Below, piece by piece: positions 19,729-28,882 of a DNA stretch of 64,000 nt (the stretch's first letter is position 1; every line of letters starts with the position of its first letter). Origin of the DNA: Marinobacter antarcticus. GTDB taxonomy: Bacteria; Pseudomonadota; Gammaproteobacteria; Pseudomonadales; Oleiphilaceae. The position numbers and the translations under genes are program-made. A model generated the notes under the pieces. It was given only the letters and a program-made list of their open reading frames with translations, ran no database searches and was not told where the DNA came from. The stretch covers positions 62,001 to 126,000 of the forward strand of contig NZ_FRAQ01000002.1 of the NCBI RefSeq assembly GCF_900142385.1, read 5' to 3'.

Positions 19729-20637
19729 ATGTCCAAAGATGGAGCTCCCTGTGGGGCTGTGCCACCGCCCGTTCATCCAATTGAACGAAGGGAACCTCTG
19801 CCATGGCAAAGCCCGAAAGCAGCGGAGGATGATCCGGAAGCACTCGCGAGGGTTGAAGCCCTGATTACCAGCCCAGGCTATCGTCAGGCGGACCGCGATG
19901 TCTCGTTTCTGAATCAGGATGATACCCGCGGTGTACGTTTGCAGATTGACTATCTGAAGCCCGAGTTGTTGCTCCAGAAACACGGAATTGAGCACACGAT
20001 CGTGGTGTTTGGCAGTACCCGCCTGCATCAGCCAGAGGCCGCTCGGCGCAAAGTCAGGGCTCTGGAGGAGGCGCTGGCGGCGGATCCCGGGAATCAGGAA
20101 GTTCAGCGCCACCTTTCTGTGGCCCGGTCCATTGAATCGAAAAGCCGTTACTACGAGGAGGCCAGGGAACTCGGAAAGCTGGTGGCACAATGTGGCAAAG
20201 GCCCGGAAGATCCACGTGTCACGTTGGTTACGGGGGGTGGGCCGGGTATAATGGAGGCGGCGAATCGTGGCGCTTTTGACATGGGGGCCAAATCTGTAGG
20301 GCTGAATATCACTTTGCCACACGAGCAGTTTCCGAATCCCTACATTACCCCGGACCTTTGTTTTCGATTTCACTATTTTGCCATGCGTAAACTGCATTTC
20401 CTCAAGCGGGCGAAGGCTTTGGTCGCCTTCCCCGGTGGCTATGGCACCCTGGATGAGCTGTTCGAAACTCTGACTCTGGTTCAGACTCGCACGATTGCGC
20501 CTTTACCGGTGGTGCTGGTGGGCGAGTCATTCTGGCGAAAAGCGGTGGATGTGGATTTCCTTGTGGCCGAAGAAATATGGGAAGGAATCCGACACTGGCA
20601 TCGAGCCAGCGGAAACCCTCTACCTGACAATCACTAG
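19729..20637 (+). CDS. LOG family protein (lysine decarboxylase-like fold / nucleoside-monophosphate phosphoribohydrolase type)
   Basis: 302 residues from ATG 19729, supported by GAGGTGA eight bases upstream; GTG 19717 is an in-frame alternative. The hallmark LOG motifs are present: GGGPGIMEAANRGA and PGGYGTLDELFE. LOG proteins cleave nucleoside 5'-monophosphates to free base and ribose 5-phosphate; many are misnamed lysine decarboxylases. The N-terminal ~85 residues and a helical insert (about 110-145) make it longer than the usual ~190, as in the long TIGR00730-like subgroup. It lies 13 bases before an MBL-fold RNase gene, probably one operon. Substrate unknown. Confidence 0.85.
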   Translation: MSKDGAPCGAVPPPVHPIERREPLPWQSPKAAEDDPEALARVEALITSPGYRQADRDVSFLNQDDTRGVRLQIDYLKPELLLQKHGIEHTIVVFGSTRLHQPEAARRKVRALEEALAADPGNQEVQRHLSVARSIESKSRYYEEARELGKLVAQCGKGPEDPRVTLVTGGGPGIMEAANRGAFDMGAKSVGLNITLPHEQFPNPYITPDLCFRFHYFAMRKLHFLKRAKALVAFPGGYGTLDELFETLTLVQTRTIAPLPVVLVGESFWRKAVDVDFLVAEEIWEGIRHWHRASGNPLPDNH

Positions 20638-20650
20638 AAGGAACAGACTG

Positions 20651-22045
20651 ATGAAAATTTCATTTCACGGCGCTGATCTGGGTGTCACCGGTTCGTGTCA
20701 TCTTGTGCAATGTGGCGGTAAGCAGATATTGATCGATTGCGGGCTTTACCAGGGCGGGCGTGAATTGAATGAAGAAAACCGGGAGGCCCTTGGCTTTGAT
20801 CCTGCGGATGTAGACTACCTGCTGCTTACCCACGCTCACCTCGATCATTGCGGGCGAATTCCTCTGCTGGTGAACCGGGGGTTCCGTGGCGAAATTATCA
20901 CGACTTCAGCGAGCAGGGAGCTCGCCAAGCTTGTTATGCTGGATTCGGCGGGTCTGCAAGAGGAGGAGGCCGAGCGGCAGGCCCGGAGACATGCGCGACA
21001 CGGGCACGATAAAGAAAAGTTGATCGGCCCGCTTTACACGGTTCTGGATGCGCTCAACTGCCTCGATTATTTTGGACGAACGGCAACCTATCAAAAGCCC
21101 ATAGAGCTGGATGAGGGCATCCGGGTGACCTTTTCCGATGCCGGTCATATTCTGGGTTCTGCATCCGTTTTGCTGGAGTTGGAGGAGAACGGAGAAAAGA
21201 AGCGGGTGCTGTTCTCCGGTGATCTGGGTTACCAGGGACGCGCCATTCTGCGTGACCCGAACCCGCCTTCAGACGTGGACGTCGTGGTGATGGAGACGAC
21301 CTATGGTGACCGTCTGCACAAGACGCTGAAGCCGTCTATTGAAGAACTTTACGAAGCAATAAACACCACCTTTGCTGCGGGGGGAAATGTCATTATTCCG
21401 ACCTTTGCCCTGGAACGGGCGCAGGAAATTCTCTATTACCTTCGGGAAGGGGTGAAGGACGGTAGCCTGCCGGGTTCAATCCAGGTCTTTCTGGATTCTC
21501 CCATGGCGATTTCTGCCACGGAAATATTCCGTCGTCATGACGAGTGTTATGACCAGGAGGCCTGCGATCTGTTTACCAACGGACAGGATCCTTTTAACTT
21601 TCCCGGGCTCCATTTCACGCGCCAGACGTCCGAGTCTATGGCACTCAACCGGGTTGGCGGGGGTGCGGTCATAATGGCCGGTTCCGGCATGTGCACCGGT
21701 GGCCGGGTACGTCACCACCTGAAACACCACCTGTGGAGGAAGGACTCCAGCATCGTGTTTGTCGGGTTTGCCGCAAGAGGCACCCTGGCCAGGCTGATTG
21801 TGGATGGCGCCAAAGAAATCCACATGTTTGGCGAGCATATTCCGGTGCGTGCCAACATTTATACCATTGGCGGATTCTCTGCTCACGCTGATCGTGACGA
21901 GCTCCTGTCCTGGCACCGCCGAACGGGGAGTCCCGCGCGGACGTTCCTGGTTCATGGTGAGCAAGATGCTATGGAATCCTTTGCGGGCCAGCTCAGCAAT
22001 ACTGAGGTCATTATGCCCGGGTTACATGAAGAGTATCCCCTTTAG
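20651..22045 (+). CDS. Metallo-beta-lactamase/beta-CASP RNA-processing exonuclease-like protein
   Basis: 464 residues from ATG 20651; the frame open from 20495 overlaps the LOG gene and is not the start. Metal motif LLLTHAHLDHCGRIP (HxHxDH) is near residues 58-72, SDAGHILGSASV supplies the next His, METTYGDRLHK follows, and the beta-CASP domain and the C-terminal GGFSAHADRDELLSW complete the set. These match the Ysh1/CPSF-73-like prokaryotic group, thought to act as nucleases on RNA. Co-directional with the LOG gene. Substrate cannot be told from sequence. Confidence 0.9.
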   Translation: MKISFHGADLGVTGSCHLVQCGGKQILIDCGLYQGGRELNEENREALGFDPADVDYLLLTHAHLDHCGRIPLLVNRGFRGEIITTSASRELAKLVMLDSAGLQEEEAERQARRHARHGHDKEKLIGPLYTVLDALNCLDYFGRTATYQKPIELDEGIRVTFSDAGHILGSASVLLELEENGEKKRVLFSGDLGYQGRAILRDPNPPSDVDVVVMETTYGDRLHKTLKPSIEELYEAINTTFAAGGNVIIPTFALERAQEILYYLREGVKDGSLPGSIQVFLDSPMAISATEIFRRHDECYDQEACDLFTNGQDPFNFPGLHFTRQTSESMALNRVGGGAVIMAGSGMCTGGRVRHHLKHHLWRKDSSIVFVGFAARGTLARLIVDGAKEIHMFGEHIPVRANIYTIGGFSAHADRDELLSWHRRTGSPARTFLVHGEQDAMESFAGQLSNTEVIMPGLHEEYPL

Positions 22046-22165
22046 GCTGACAGCAGCGGCTGATAGCCACGGTGGCATGATGTCCGGTGTTGGTTCTATG
22101 CTTCCCGCAGCATCAACATGATCAACCTGCTGGCCGGCAGGGTTTGCCGGTGCGGGCGCTACGAC

Positions 22166-22726
22166 TTACAGCGATGCAGCAGAGCGCGCCGCCTGGTCGT
22201 AAAGCCCGGATATCCCTCTCAGGAAGCCCGCCACCGCTCCGGTATCGGCGCCTGAGAAGCCTAAAGTCCGTAATGAATCCACCAGGCACTCTTCGCGGAT
22301 TTCGCGGTAGCGGTGGCACACGGACTTGCCTTTTTCAGTGGCCGAATAGAAAGTCTCTTTACCGTGCTTTTCTGACCCTACCACTCCGTGCTTCAGTAGT
22401 TTCTTGAGGGCGTAGGTTACGGTATGGCTGTCTTCCACATTCAGCACCAGGCAAATGTCAGCGGTTTTTTTCGCGCGGTCGCGGTGGTTCACGCTGTGTA
22501 GCACCAGTATATCCAGAGGGCTTAACTCTGGCAGGCCAGCAGCGTTCATACAGCGCACCATCCAGCGATTAAAGGCGTTACCAGCGACAATCAGGCCGAA
22601 TTCCAGTTCAGATAATTCCATTGCACTATCGGAGGCCAGGTGGGCGGACGAGACAATTGGCCCCACTTTTCGGTGTGCGTCGCCCTGGTCCGGGTTGTGC
22701 GAGGGATCATTGGTTTTTTTCATCAT
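22166..22726 (-). CDS. Winged-helix transcriptional regulator (MarR-like) of the TRAP locus
   Basis: 186 residues. The centre reads LSPLDILVLHSVNHRDRAKK then TADICLVLNVEDSHTVTYAL and KKLLKHGVVGSEKHGKETFY, a helix-turn-helix plus wing as in MarR proteins. The first ~35 residues are polar and probably disordered. It is the last gene of a minus-strand group dctP-dctQ-dctM-regulator, 52 bases after dctM, which suggests it controls that transporter; that is inference. Ribosome binding site is weak; ATG at 22726 or 22723. Confidence 0.7.
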   Translation of the reverse strand: MMKKTNDPSHNPDQGDAHRKVGPIVSSAHLASDSAMELSELEFGLIVAGNAFNRWMVRCMNAAGLPELSPLDILVLHSVNHRDRAKKTADICLVLNVEDSHTVTYALKKLLKHGVVGSEKHGKETFYSATEKGKSVCHRYREIREECLVDSLRTLGFSGADTGAVAGFLRGISGLYDQAARSAASL

Positions 22727-22778
22727 GAAACAAATCTCTGTAAACAGTGTTTCTCTGGCTTGTCAGTTCAGGGCTTTG

Positions 22779-24083
22779 CTAATTCCCCATCTTTCCAGGC
22801 AGATAGGTCACAATCTGCGGGAACAGGGTAATCAGTATTACGCCGCTCAGGATTAACAGGAAGTAAGGCAGTGCCGCCCAGGCAATACGGAGAATGTTTT
22901 CTCCGGTCAGCCCCTGGATGACGAAGAGGTTGAACCCCACCGGCGGGGTTATCTGGCTCATTTCCACAACGATCACGAGGTAAATGCCAAACCACAGAGG
23001 ATCAATGCCTGCGGCCTCAACCATTGGCAGAATCACCGATGTTGTAAGAACCACAACCGAGATACCGTCCAGAAAGCACCCCAGAAGAATGAAGAACAGG
23101 GTTAGTGCCATCAGCAACATATAGGGCGATAAACCCAGAGTGTTTATCCAGGCCGCGAGTTCCCGTGGGAGACCAGTAAAGCCCATCGAGGTTGTCAGAA
23201 AGTGGGCTCCCACCAGAATGAAGGCAATCATTGATGAGGTTTTTACCGTTCCCATCAACCCGCTGACAAAGGTGTCCCGGCTCATTGAGCCACTTTTCCA
23301 GGACAGAAGGTGTGCCAGAGCCACGCCGATGGCTGCGGATTCTGTAGGCGATGCAAGGCCCGCGTAGATAGAACCGATAACCCCGATAATCAGAAGCATC
23401 ACTGGAATAAGAGGGCGGCTGCGGCGTATTTTGTCCCCGAAAGAGAAGGATTCGGATTCGCCTGCGGGCACGCCGGAAGGGTTCATCAGCGACCAGATCA
23501 TGACGTAGCCGGCAAACAGACACATCAGCATCAACCCGGGCAGAATGCCGGCAACGAAGAGACGGGCGATGGATTGTTCGGTTGCTACTCCGTAAACGAT
23601 CAGGATAATCGAAGGAGGAATCAGCAGGCCCAGCGTGGCAGATCCGGCCAGTGTTCCGAGAATCTGGTTTTTGTTATAGCCCCGCCGGCTGAGTTCCGGG
23701 ATCGACATTTTGCCGATGGTCGCAGCTGTAGCGGCTGATGAGCCGGATATAGCCGCGAAGATGCCGCAGCCAATAATGTTGGTGTGCAGGAGCCGACCGG
23801 GCACCTTACCAACCCAGGGTGAAATGCCCCGAAACATCTCTTCGGACAGGCGCGAGCGAAACAGTACCTCCCCCATCCAGATAAACATTGGAAGCGCAGC
23901 CAGATCCCAGGACACACTGGCACTGTAAAACGCCGTGGACAGGCTGGCACCCACCGGGATGCCGCTGAAAAAATACAGCGAAATGCAACCAATAGCGGTT
24001 AATGAAAACGCAACCCATAGCCCTGCGCCCAGAAATGCCAGAAGCAGACAAAGCAGCAGCACACTCACCCAGATCATATCCAT
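22779..24083 (-). CDS. dctM: TRAP transporter large permease (DctM)
   Basis: Large membrane subunit of a sodium-coupled, binding-protein-dependent TRAP importer for organic acids. ATG at 24083 with CAGGAG upstream gives 434 residues; it begins MDMIWVSVLLLCLLLAFLGA. About 12 hydrophobic segments; motifs SGSSAATAATIGKMSIPEL, GLLIPPSIILIVYG and ITPPVGFNLFVIQGL are typical of DctM. Starts 4 bases after the dctQ stop. Confidence 0.95.
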   Translation of the reverse strand: MDMIWVSVLLLCLLLAFLGAGLWVAFSLTAIGCISLYFFSGIPVGASLSTAFYSASVSWDLAALPMFIWMGEVLFRSRLSEEMFRGISPWVGKVPGRLLHTNIIGCGIFAAISGSSAATAATIGKMSIPELSRRGYNKNQILGTLAGSATLGLLIPPSIILIVYGVATEQSIARLFVAGILPGLMLMCLFAGYVMIWSLMNPSGVPAGESESFSFGDKIRRSRPLIPVMLLIIGVIGSIYAGLASPTESAAIGVALAHLLSWKSGSMSRDTFVSGLMGTVKTSSMIAFILVGAHFLTTSMGFTGLPRELAAWINTLGLSPYMLLMALTLFFILLGCFLDGISVVVLTTSVILPMVEAAGIDPLWFGIYLVIVVEMSQITPPVGFNLFVIQGLTGENILRIAWAALPYFLLILSGVILITLFPQIVTYLPGKMGN

Positions 24084-24087
24084 GTGC

Positions 24088-24627
24088 CTACTCCTGAGGT
24101 GTTTCGTTTTGCAACTGGAGGATACGGCCACTGGCGAGTGAAAAAAATGCGTCCAGTAAAGCAACCAACAACCAGAGCAGGCCCACAGTCATTACGGCCT
24201 GAGGGATCCAGAGTGGCACAGGCACCATGCCGATGGAGAGATCGCCATAATCGTAGCTGTCCAATGCCAGGCGTGCGCTGTGCCATGTGGCAAAGCCGGT
24301 AATAACAACGGCAGCCAGAGTTACCGCCGTATCCATGACTCGGTGTAAGGATTTGGGTAAGTGCTGAAGGACTAGCGTGACGCGGATATGGCCACCTTGC
24401 CAGAATGTATAGGCGAGACCAAAAAAAGTTGCACCAAGCAGCAGGAATGAAGCCAGCTCTGCAAGCCCTGGTACATTGAGTCCCAGCGCGTTGAAGCCTG
24501 CCCACACCAGGAGCTTGTCGAGTACGCGACCCAGCACCTGTGCCACGATTAATACCATGATGAGGGTCAGGTGCAGGGCTGAAAGTGCGCCGCCCAGCCT
24601 GTAAAATGCATCAAGCGCTCTGCGCAT
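24088..24627 (-). CDS. dctQ: TRAP transporter small permease (DctQ)
   Basis: Small four-helix membrane subunit of the TRAP importer. ATG 24627 with AGAGAG upstream gives 179 residues. Hydrophobic segments near 15-33, 48-68, 92-113 and 140-165; the segment GGHIRVTLVLQHLP after the second helix is a conserved DctQ feature. Lies between dctP (95 bases upstream) and dctM (4 bases downstream). Confidence 0.92.
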   Translation of the reverse strand: MRRALDAFYRLGGALSALHLTLIMVLIVAQVLGRVLDKLLVWAGFNALGLNVPGLAELASFLLLGATFFGLAYTFWQGGHIRVTLVLQHLPKSLHRVMDTAVTLAAVVITGFATWHSARLALDSYDYGDLSIGMVPVPLWIPQAVMTVGLLWLLVALLDAFFSLASGRILQLQNETPQE

Positions 24628-24722
24628 GGGGCTACTCTCTTGGTTTAGTCTTCGTGGCAGGGCAGGAGCCTGTGCAATCACCACGGCAGCCAATCCCTGG
24701 TTGCCGTGACACAGCGTTATGA

Positions 24723-25745
24723 TTACTGCTTGTGATATGCATCAACAAGAGCCTGGCCGCTCTCACCGGCGCGTTCCAGCCATTCCTCAGTCATGGTGTC
24801 ACCGATTTTCTGTAGGTGTTTGACCAGTTCTGGCGAGGGCTCAGATACCGTAATGCCGTTGTCGCGCATGATTTTAATTTTAGCGTCAGTTTCCGCTTTG
24901 CTGGCTGCCCAGCCTCGCTTTTCTGCCGTTTCGGCTGCGCTTTCCAGTGCCTTTTGGACGTCTTCCGGCAGACTGTTAAAGGCCTTTGCGTTAACAACCA
25001 CCATGTTTTTGGGTAGCCACAGCTGGGCATGGTTGAAATGAGTCAGGTAATCCCAGGCTCGGGTGTTGGCACCGGTAGAAGGGGAAGTGATCATCGCATC
25101 AACGCGACCTGTTCCAAACGCTGTTGGTATGTCCGGCACTTCGACCTGAGTTGGCAGTGCGCCAAGCAGCTCTGCGAGCCTTTCGCTGGACTTGTTATAG
25201 GCGCGCATCTTTACACCTTTCAGTTCCTCACCGGTTTTCACCTCAAACTGGGTGTAAATGCCCTGAGGAGGCCAAGGCACTGCGAAAAGAAGCTTCAGAC
25301 GCTGGCTCTCCAAGCGCTTGGAGAGTACATCTTTTGATGCTTGCCACAGTTTCCAGGCCTGGTCGTAATCACTCGCGAGATAGGGTACGGAGTCGACTTC
25401 AAACAGCGGATCTTCGTTGGCAAGCCGCGACATGATCAGTTCACCGATGGGAACCAGTCCACGACGCACGGAGTTTTTGATTTCCGGATGTTTTATCAAA
25501 GAACCACTGCTATGAACCGTAATGTCCAGCTCGCCGTCTGTAGCTTCCCGCACATCGTCAGCGAACTGGCGGATGTTGACGGTGTGAAAGTTGGAGTCGC
25601 CATAGGGTGTGGGCATATCCCAGTCTGCGGCCTGAGCGCTGCCAACTGCCAGTGTCAGGGCTGCGGCTGTAAGCACGCTGCTAAATCGCTTGAGATAAGG
25701 GGCAGAAACAGGGCGTTGGCGATAGGGTGTAGTGCTATTTTTCAT
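24723..25745 (-). CDS. dctP: TRAP transporter substrate-binding protein (DctP)
   Basis: Periplasmic binding protein for an unknown carboxylate. ATG 25745 has AGGAGG eight bases upstream; 340 residues. A long signal peptide ends in TLAVGSAQA just before ADWDMPTP. Typical features include the region ending in KMRAYNKSSERLAELLGALP, where an Arg (KMRAYN) normally binds the substrate carboxylate, and PDIPTAFGTGRVDAMITSP. First gene of the TRAP operon with an unusually long leader (see the hairpin at 25811-25855). Confidence 0.93.
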   Translation of the reverse strand: MKNSTTPYRQRPVSAPYLKRFSSVLTAAALTLAVGSAQAADWDMPTPYGDSNFHTVNIRQFADDVREATDGELDITVHSSGSLIKHPEIKNSVRRGLVPIGELIMSRLANEDPLFEVDSVPYLASDYDQAWKLWQASKDVLSKRLESQRLKLLFAVPWPPQGIYTQFEVKTGEELKGVKMRAYNKSSERLAELLGALPTQVEVPDIPTAFGTGRVDAMITSPSTGANTRAWDYLTHFNHAQLWLPKNMVVVNAKAFNSLPEDVQKALESAAETAEKRGWAASKAETDAKIKIMRDNGITVSEPSPELVKHLQKIGDTMTEEWLERAGESGQALVDAYHKQ

Positions 25746-25810
25746 GATGCTTGCCTCCTGGCGCAGACATCCACGGGTGGACATCAGTTGTGTCGGTTGT
25801 TGTATTTTTT

Positions 25811-25855
25811 AAAGCACAGATCTGAAGGTCGTTAGCAAAACCGGTTCTGTGCTTT
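25811..25855. promoter_or_regulatory. 10-bp inverted repeat in the dctP leader
   Basis: AAAGCACAGA at 25811-25820 is perfectly repeated inverted as TCTGTGCTTT at 25846-25855, with a 25-base loop. It lies 66-110 bases before the dctP ATG, in a 255-base AT-rich gap. On the minus strand a TATAAT at 25934-25929 further upstream could be the -10 box. The repeat may be a regulator binding site (two half sites about 3.5 turns apart centre to centre) or a leader hairpin. The rest of 25746-26001 shows nothing recognisable. Confidence 0.45.
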
Positions 25856-26001
25856 ATCTGATCAAAACTAGTCGCGAGCCCTCATGCTGTCAAACTTATT
25901 GCCAAGAAAGTGAGGGTATATTGTCGCTATTATACCGATAAAATATCAATAAAGTGGGATTCTGGGCTGCCCATACTAGTTTCCGTTTCACCGGGCCAGG
26001 T

Positions 26002-26814
26002 TCAGTCGGTGTCAAAGCTACTGAGATTGTGAGCAAGGGTTGCGTACGACAGCTCTCCAAGGTGGGCGTCTACCTGCTGGCCGTTGGCGTCGTAAAAGAG
26101 CGTTGTTGGCAGGGCCTGGCTGCCTGTAGTCCGGCCAAGGCTGGCGCTGGTATCCGTCAAAACATTTTGCAGCGAGAGTTTATGCTGGTCCATGAATTGG
26201 GTAATGGTTTCGGGCTGTTCGCCCTGGTTCACAAATACGAAGATGACATCAGGGTTGTTCTGCTGGGCTTGTTCCAGTACCGGCATTTCCCGGATGCACG
26301 GCGGACACCAGCTGGCCCATAGGTTTACTACCATCGGCTTGTTATCAGCCACTTCTGCCAGCGCAACCGGGGTGCCGTCCAGCAGAGTGAACGTGGCCTC
26401 GGGTATGCCTCTGGAGCTGCTTTCCATCAAGGTTACCAGCAGTGAAACAGAGCCCCAGGTCAGCAGGCCCGAAGCTGCAGCAATCGCCAGTGGTCTGCGG
26501 ATTTTGGGGTGGCGCCAGAGCTTCCAGATGGTCAGTGCCAGTGCGCCGAGCAGGCCGGCGATGACGTGAAAGCCCCCGTCCCGGATATCAATGATGCCCC
26601 AGAGGTTTTCCTGGTAGTGTTCGAAGTACTGGATGACAAAGCCGATACGCGCTGCCACCAGAGAAACCAGGAAAATATCAGACAGGGTTCCGGCTATGGG
26701 AATACCTTCTTTGCGCCCGGTGATAGCACCAACCATCAGCGCAATTATAAACGCACTGATCAACAGAAGCTGAGCCAGAGGCAGGCTCAGTGGGCCAAGA
26801 TTGACCGATAACAT
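26002..26814 (-). CDS. TlpA-like thiol-disulfide protein fused to an Lgt-like membrane domain
   Basis: 270 residues from ATG 26814 (AAGGAG 5 bases upstream). The first ~130 residues are membrane helices with a SDIFLVSLVAARIGFVIQYF and IDIRDGGFHVIAGLLGALAL pattern that recalls the membrane core of prolipoprotein diacylglyceryl transferase (Lgt), but without the full Lgt catalytic signature. The C-terminal ~130 residues are a TlpA/ResA-type thioredoxin domain with the redox motif WASWCPPC and the cis-Pro LPTT. The thioredoxin domain should face the periplasm. It starts 12 bases after dsbD, so it probably receives electrons from DsbD. Confidence 0.82.
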   Translation of the reverse strand: MLSVNLGPLSLPLAQLLLISAFIIALMVGAITGRKEGIPIAGTLSDIFLVSLVAARIGFVIQYFEHYQENLWGIIDIRDGGFHVIAGLLGALALTIWKLWRHPKIRRPLAIAAASGLLTWGSVSLLVTLMESSSRGIPEATFTLLDGTPVALAEVADNKPMVVNLWASWCPPCIREMPVLEQAQQNNPDVIFVFVNQGEQPETITQFMDQHKLSLQNVLTDTSASLGRTTGSQALPTTLFYDANGQQVDAHLGELSYATLAHNLSSFDTD

Positions 26815-26826
26815 TATCACTCCTTG

Positions 26827-28668
26827 TCATGATTGGCTCGCAGCTGCAAGGCGTTCCAGGAATTGCCTGGCGGAAACTTCGCCGGTGGTGCGCTGGGCAC
26901 GATATTCCTGGCCGTCAGGGCCAATAATAAGAATGGTTGGAGGGCCTACGACCTGCAGTTCGCGCATGAGTTCCCGGTCCAGCTTGTCGTTAGCGGTCAC
27001 ATCGGCGCGCAGTAGCTGTATGTTTAAAAGTGCCGCCACAACCTCGGGGTCGCCAAAAACCTCGTCTTCGATCACTTTGCAGGAGACACACCAGTCAGCG
27101 TAGAAATCCACCAGCGTCCACTGGCCTTTCCTGCCGGCATTCGCGACTGCCCGGTTCAGATCGGCGACAGACTTGAAATCGTCGAAGCGTGCGTGAAGTT
27201 TACCGGCAACCGGCGTGGCGTTGCCGGAACCAGCCAGTATCGCTAATGGTTGCCAGGGCTGGGTTCCGCCGGCGGAGGCACCGATCATCATCAGAGCTCC
27301 CCAGAGGGTGACGATCGCGCCCACGCTGCTTATTAAAGCTTTTAGCGAGACCTCTTTACTGTGAGTGTTAACAACCTGTCGCACGGACAGCCCTATGGCT
27401 AACGCCAATGCACCCCAAAGGGCGAGAATCAGGGAGTCGTCGAAAATACGTTCAAGAAACCAGATGGCGGTAGCCAGAAGAATGAACCCGAATACGGCTT
27501 TCACACCGTTCATCCAGGCACCAGGTTTTGGCAGCAATCCGGAACCGATCGTTGCCAGCGCGATAAGCGGTGTACCCATGCCCAGCCCCAGAGCAAGCAG
27601 TGCGAGACCGCCAAAGGTGGCATTGCCACTGTCGGCAATGTAAATCAGAGCACCGGCAAGGGGCGCAGTCATGCAGGGGCTGGCGAGAAGCGCAGAGAAA
27701 AAGCCCATAACCGCTGCACCGCCCAGGCTGCCGCCTTGTTGCCGGCTGCTGACGCGATCCAGTCGGTCGCGGATAAACGCGGGTAGCTGCAGCTCATACA
27801 GCCCGAACATGGATAGTGACAGCAACACGAAGATCACGGCCAGAGGCGCGATAAACAAAGGTGTCTGCAATATGGCCTGCAGATTTGCGCCGGCCATTGC
27901 AGCGGCAACGCCCAGCAGGGCGTAGGTTATTGCCATGGTGACAACGAATGCCAGTGAGAGTAAAAAGGCCTGACCGCGCCGGGCATCGCTACCAACAATG
28001 ACCGCAGAAAGGATCGGAATCATCGGTAGAACGCAGGGTGTAAAAACCAGCAGAAGCCCCAGGCCGAAGAAGATCACCAGGTTCCACAAAAGCCCGCTGC
28101 CCGCAAGTTGGCTGGCCAGTGACTGGTCGTCAGCCAGTTCATTGTTGGCTGTGGGTGAGGTCTTGTCTCCGGAACTGTTCTGGCCGACGGCGCCATTGCT
28201 GCTGCCAGGCTCGCTGATGTCCGGCGCCTGAACCTGCTGGCCCGAGAAGTTTACGCTCACCGATTGTGGCGGATAACACAGCCCTGCTTTTGCGCAGCCC
28301 TGCCAGCTCAGGTCAAGAGCGGTGGCCTCGCCGGCTTCGATCAGCACATCAGCATGCTTGAAGTAGACTTCTGAATCGCCGAAGAACTCGTCGGTAATGA
28401 TTGTGCCCGAGGGGTAGTTTACATTGCTGAGACCAGTATCGTGGCCTTCAACCTGCATCCTTTTACGGTACAGGTAGTAGCCTGGAGCAATATCCCAGGA
28501 CAGGGTAAGGGTTCCGTCACGATTGTCCTGCAGGCTATACCGGAAGGCCTGGTCTACGGGCAAAAACTCGCTGTTATTCTCCAACGTGGACTGGCCGAAA
28601 GCTGACAGGCTTGTTGCCAAAATTATCAGGGTGGCTAGCATCAATAACCATGATCGGACTACTCTCAC
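26827..28668 (-). CDS. dsbD: DsbD, thiol:disulfide interchange protein
   Basis: Passes reducing power from cytoplasmic thioredoxin across the inner membrane to periplasmic partners. GTG 28668 has AGGAGAG upstream; 613 residues. Domains in order: signal peptide (to about 25), DsbD-alpha domain with the Cys pair in GCAKAGLCYPP, an eight-helix membrane domain (about 190-460) with a Cys in TPCVLPMIP and one in LLASPCMTAPL, and a C-terminal thioredoxin domain with YADWCVSCK. Operon with the TlpA fusion. Residues 140-185 are a Ser/Gly/Asn linker. Confidence 0.96.
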   Translation of the reverse strand: MRVVRSWLLMLATLIILATSLSAFGQSTLENNSEFLPVDQAFRYSLQDNRDGTLTLSWDIAPGYYLYRKRMQVEGHDTGLSNVNYPSGTIITDEFFGDSEVYFKHADVLIEAGEATALDLSWQGCAKAGLCYPPQSVSVNFSGQQVQAPDISEPGSSNGAVGQNSSGDKTSPTANNELADDQSLASQLAGSGLLWNLVIFFGLGLLLVFTPCVLPMIPILSAVIVGSDARRGQAFLLSLAFVVTMAITYALLGVAAAMAGANLQAILQTPLFIAPLAVIFVLLSLSMFGLYELQLPAFIRDRLDRVSSRQQGGSLGGAAVMGFFSALLASPCMTAPLAGALIYIADSGNATFGGLALLALGLGMGTPLIALATIGSGLLPKPGAWMNGVKAVFGFILLATAIWFLERIFDDSLILALWGALALAIGLSVRQVVNTHSKEVSLKALISSVGAIVTLWGALMMIGASAGGTQPWQPLAILAGSGNATPVAGKLHARFDDFKSVADLNRAVANAGRKGQWTLVDFYADWCVSCKVIEDEVFGDPEVVAALLNIQLLRADVTANDKLDRELMRELQVVGPPTILIIGPDGQEYRAQRTTGEVSARQFLERLAAASQS

Positions 28669-28805
28669 GAATCTCTCCTGAATCGGTCAGGCGTCGCAGA
28701 CGCTCTTAATGGTGAGTGGGTAGTCTGCGGACAAATAATTAAGGCAACATTAAGAGAGCTGATTCAGCGTGAAGTGCATACGGTGGCTGAGTCGGGAATG
28801 CTGGA

Positions 28806-28824
28806 GAGCAGCATCATGCTGCTC
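28806..28824. other. Perfect hairpin between dsbD and pxpA
   Basis: GAGCAGCA at 28806-28813 pairs with TGCTGCTC at 28817-28824 around TCA. It lies 59 bases before the pxpA start in the 214-base divergent gap; no T run follows. It may be an operator or leader structure of pxpA. Confidence 0.4.
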
Positions 28825-28882
28825 ATGGTAGTACCATTCATTCGGGGATTTTGGCTCTTTCAGATTGAATCGCGAGGCGGAC

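Noticed and set aside
22046..22165. Stem-loop near CCTGCTGGCCGGCAGG as a terminator between the MBL gene and the regulator gene
   Set aside because: The symmetry is short and there is no T run on either side; not strong enough to list.
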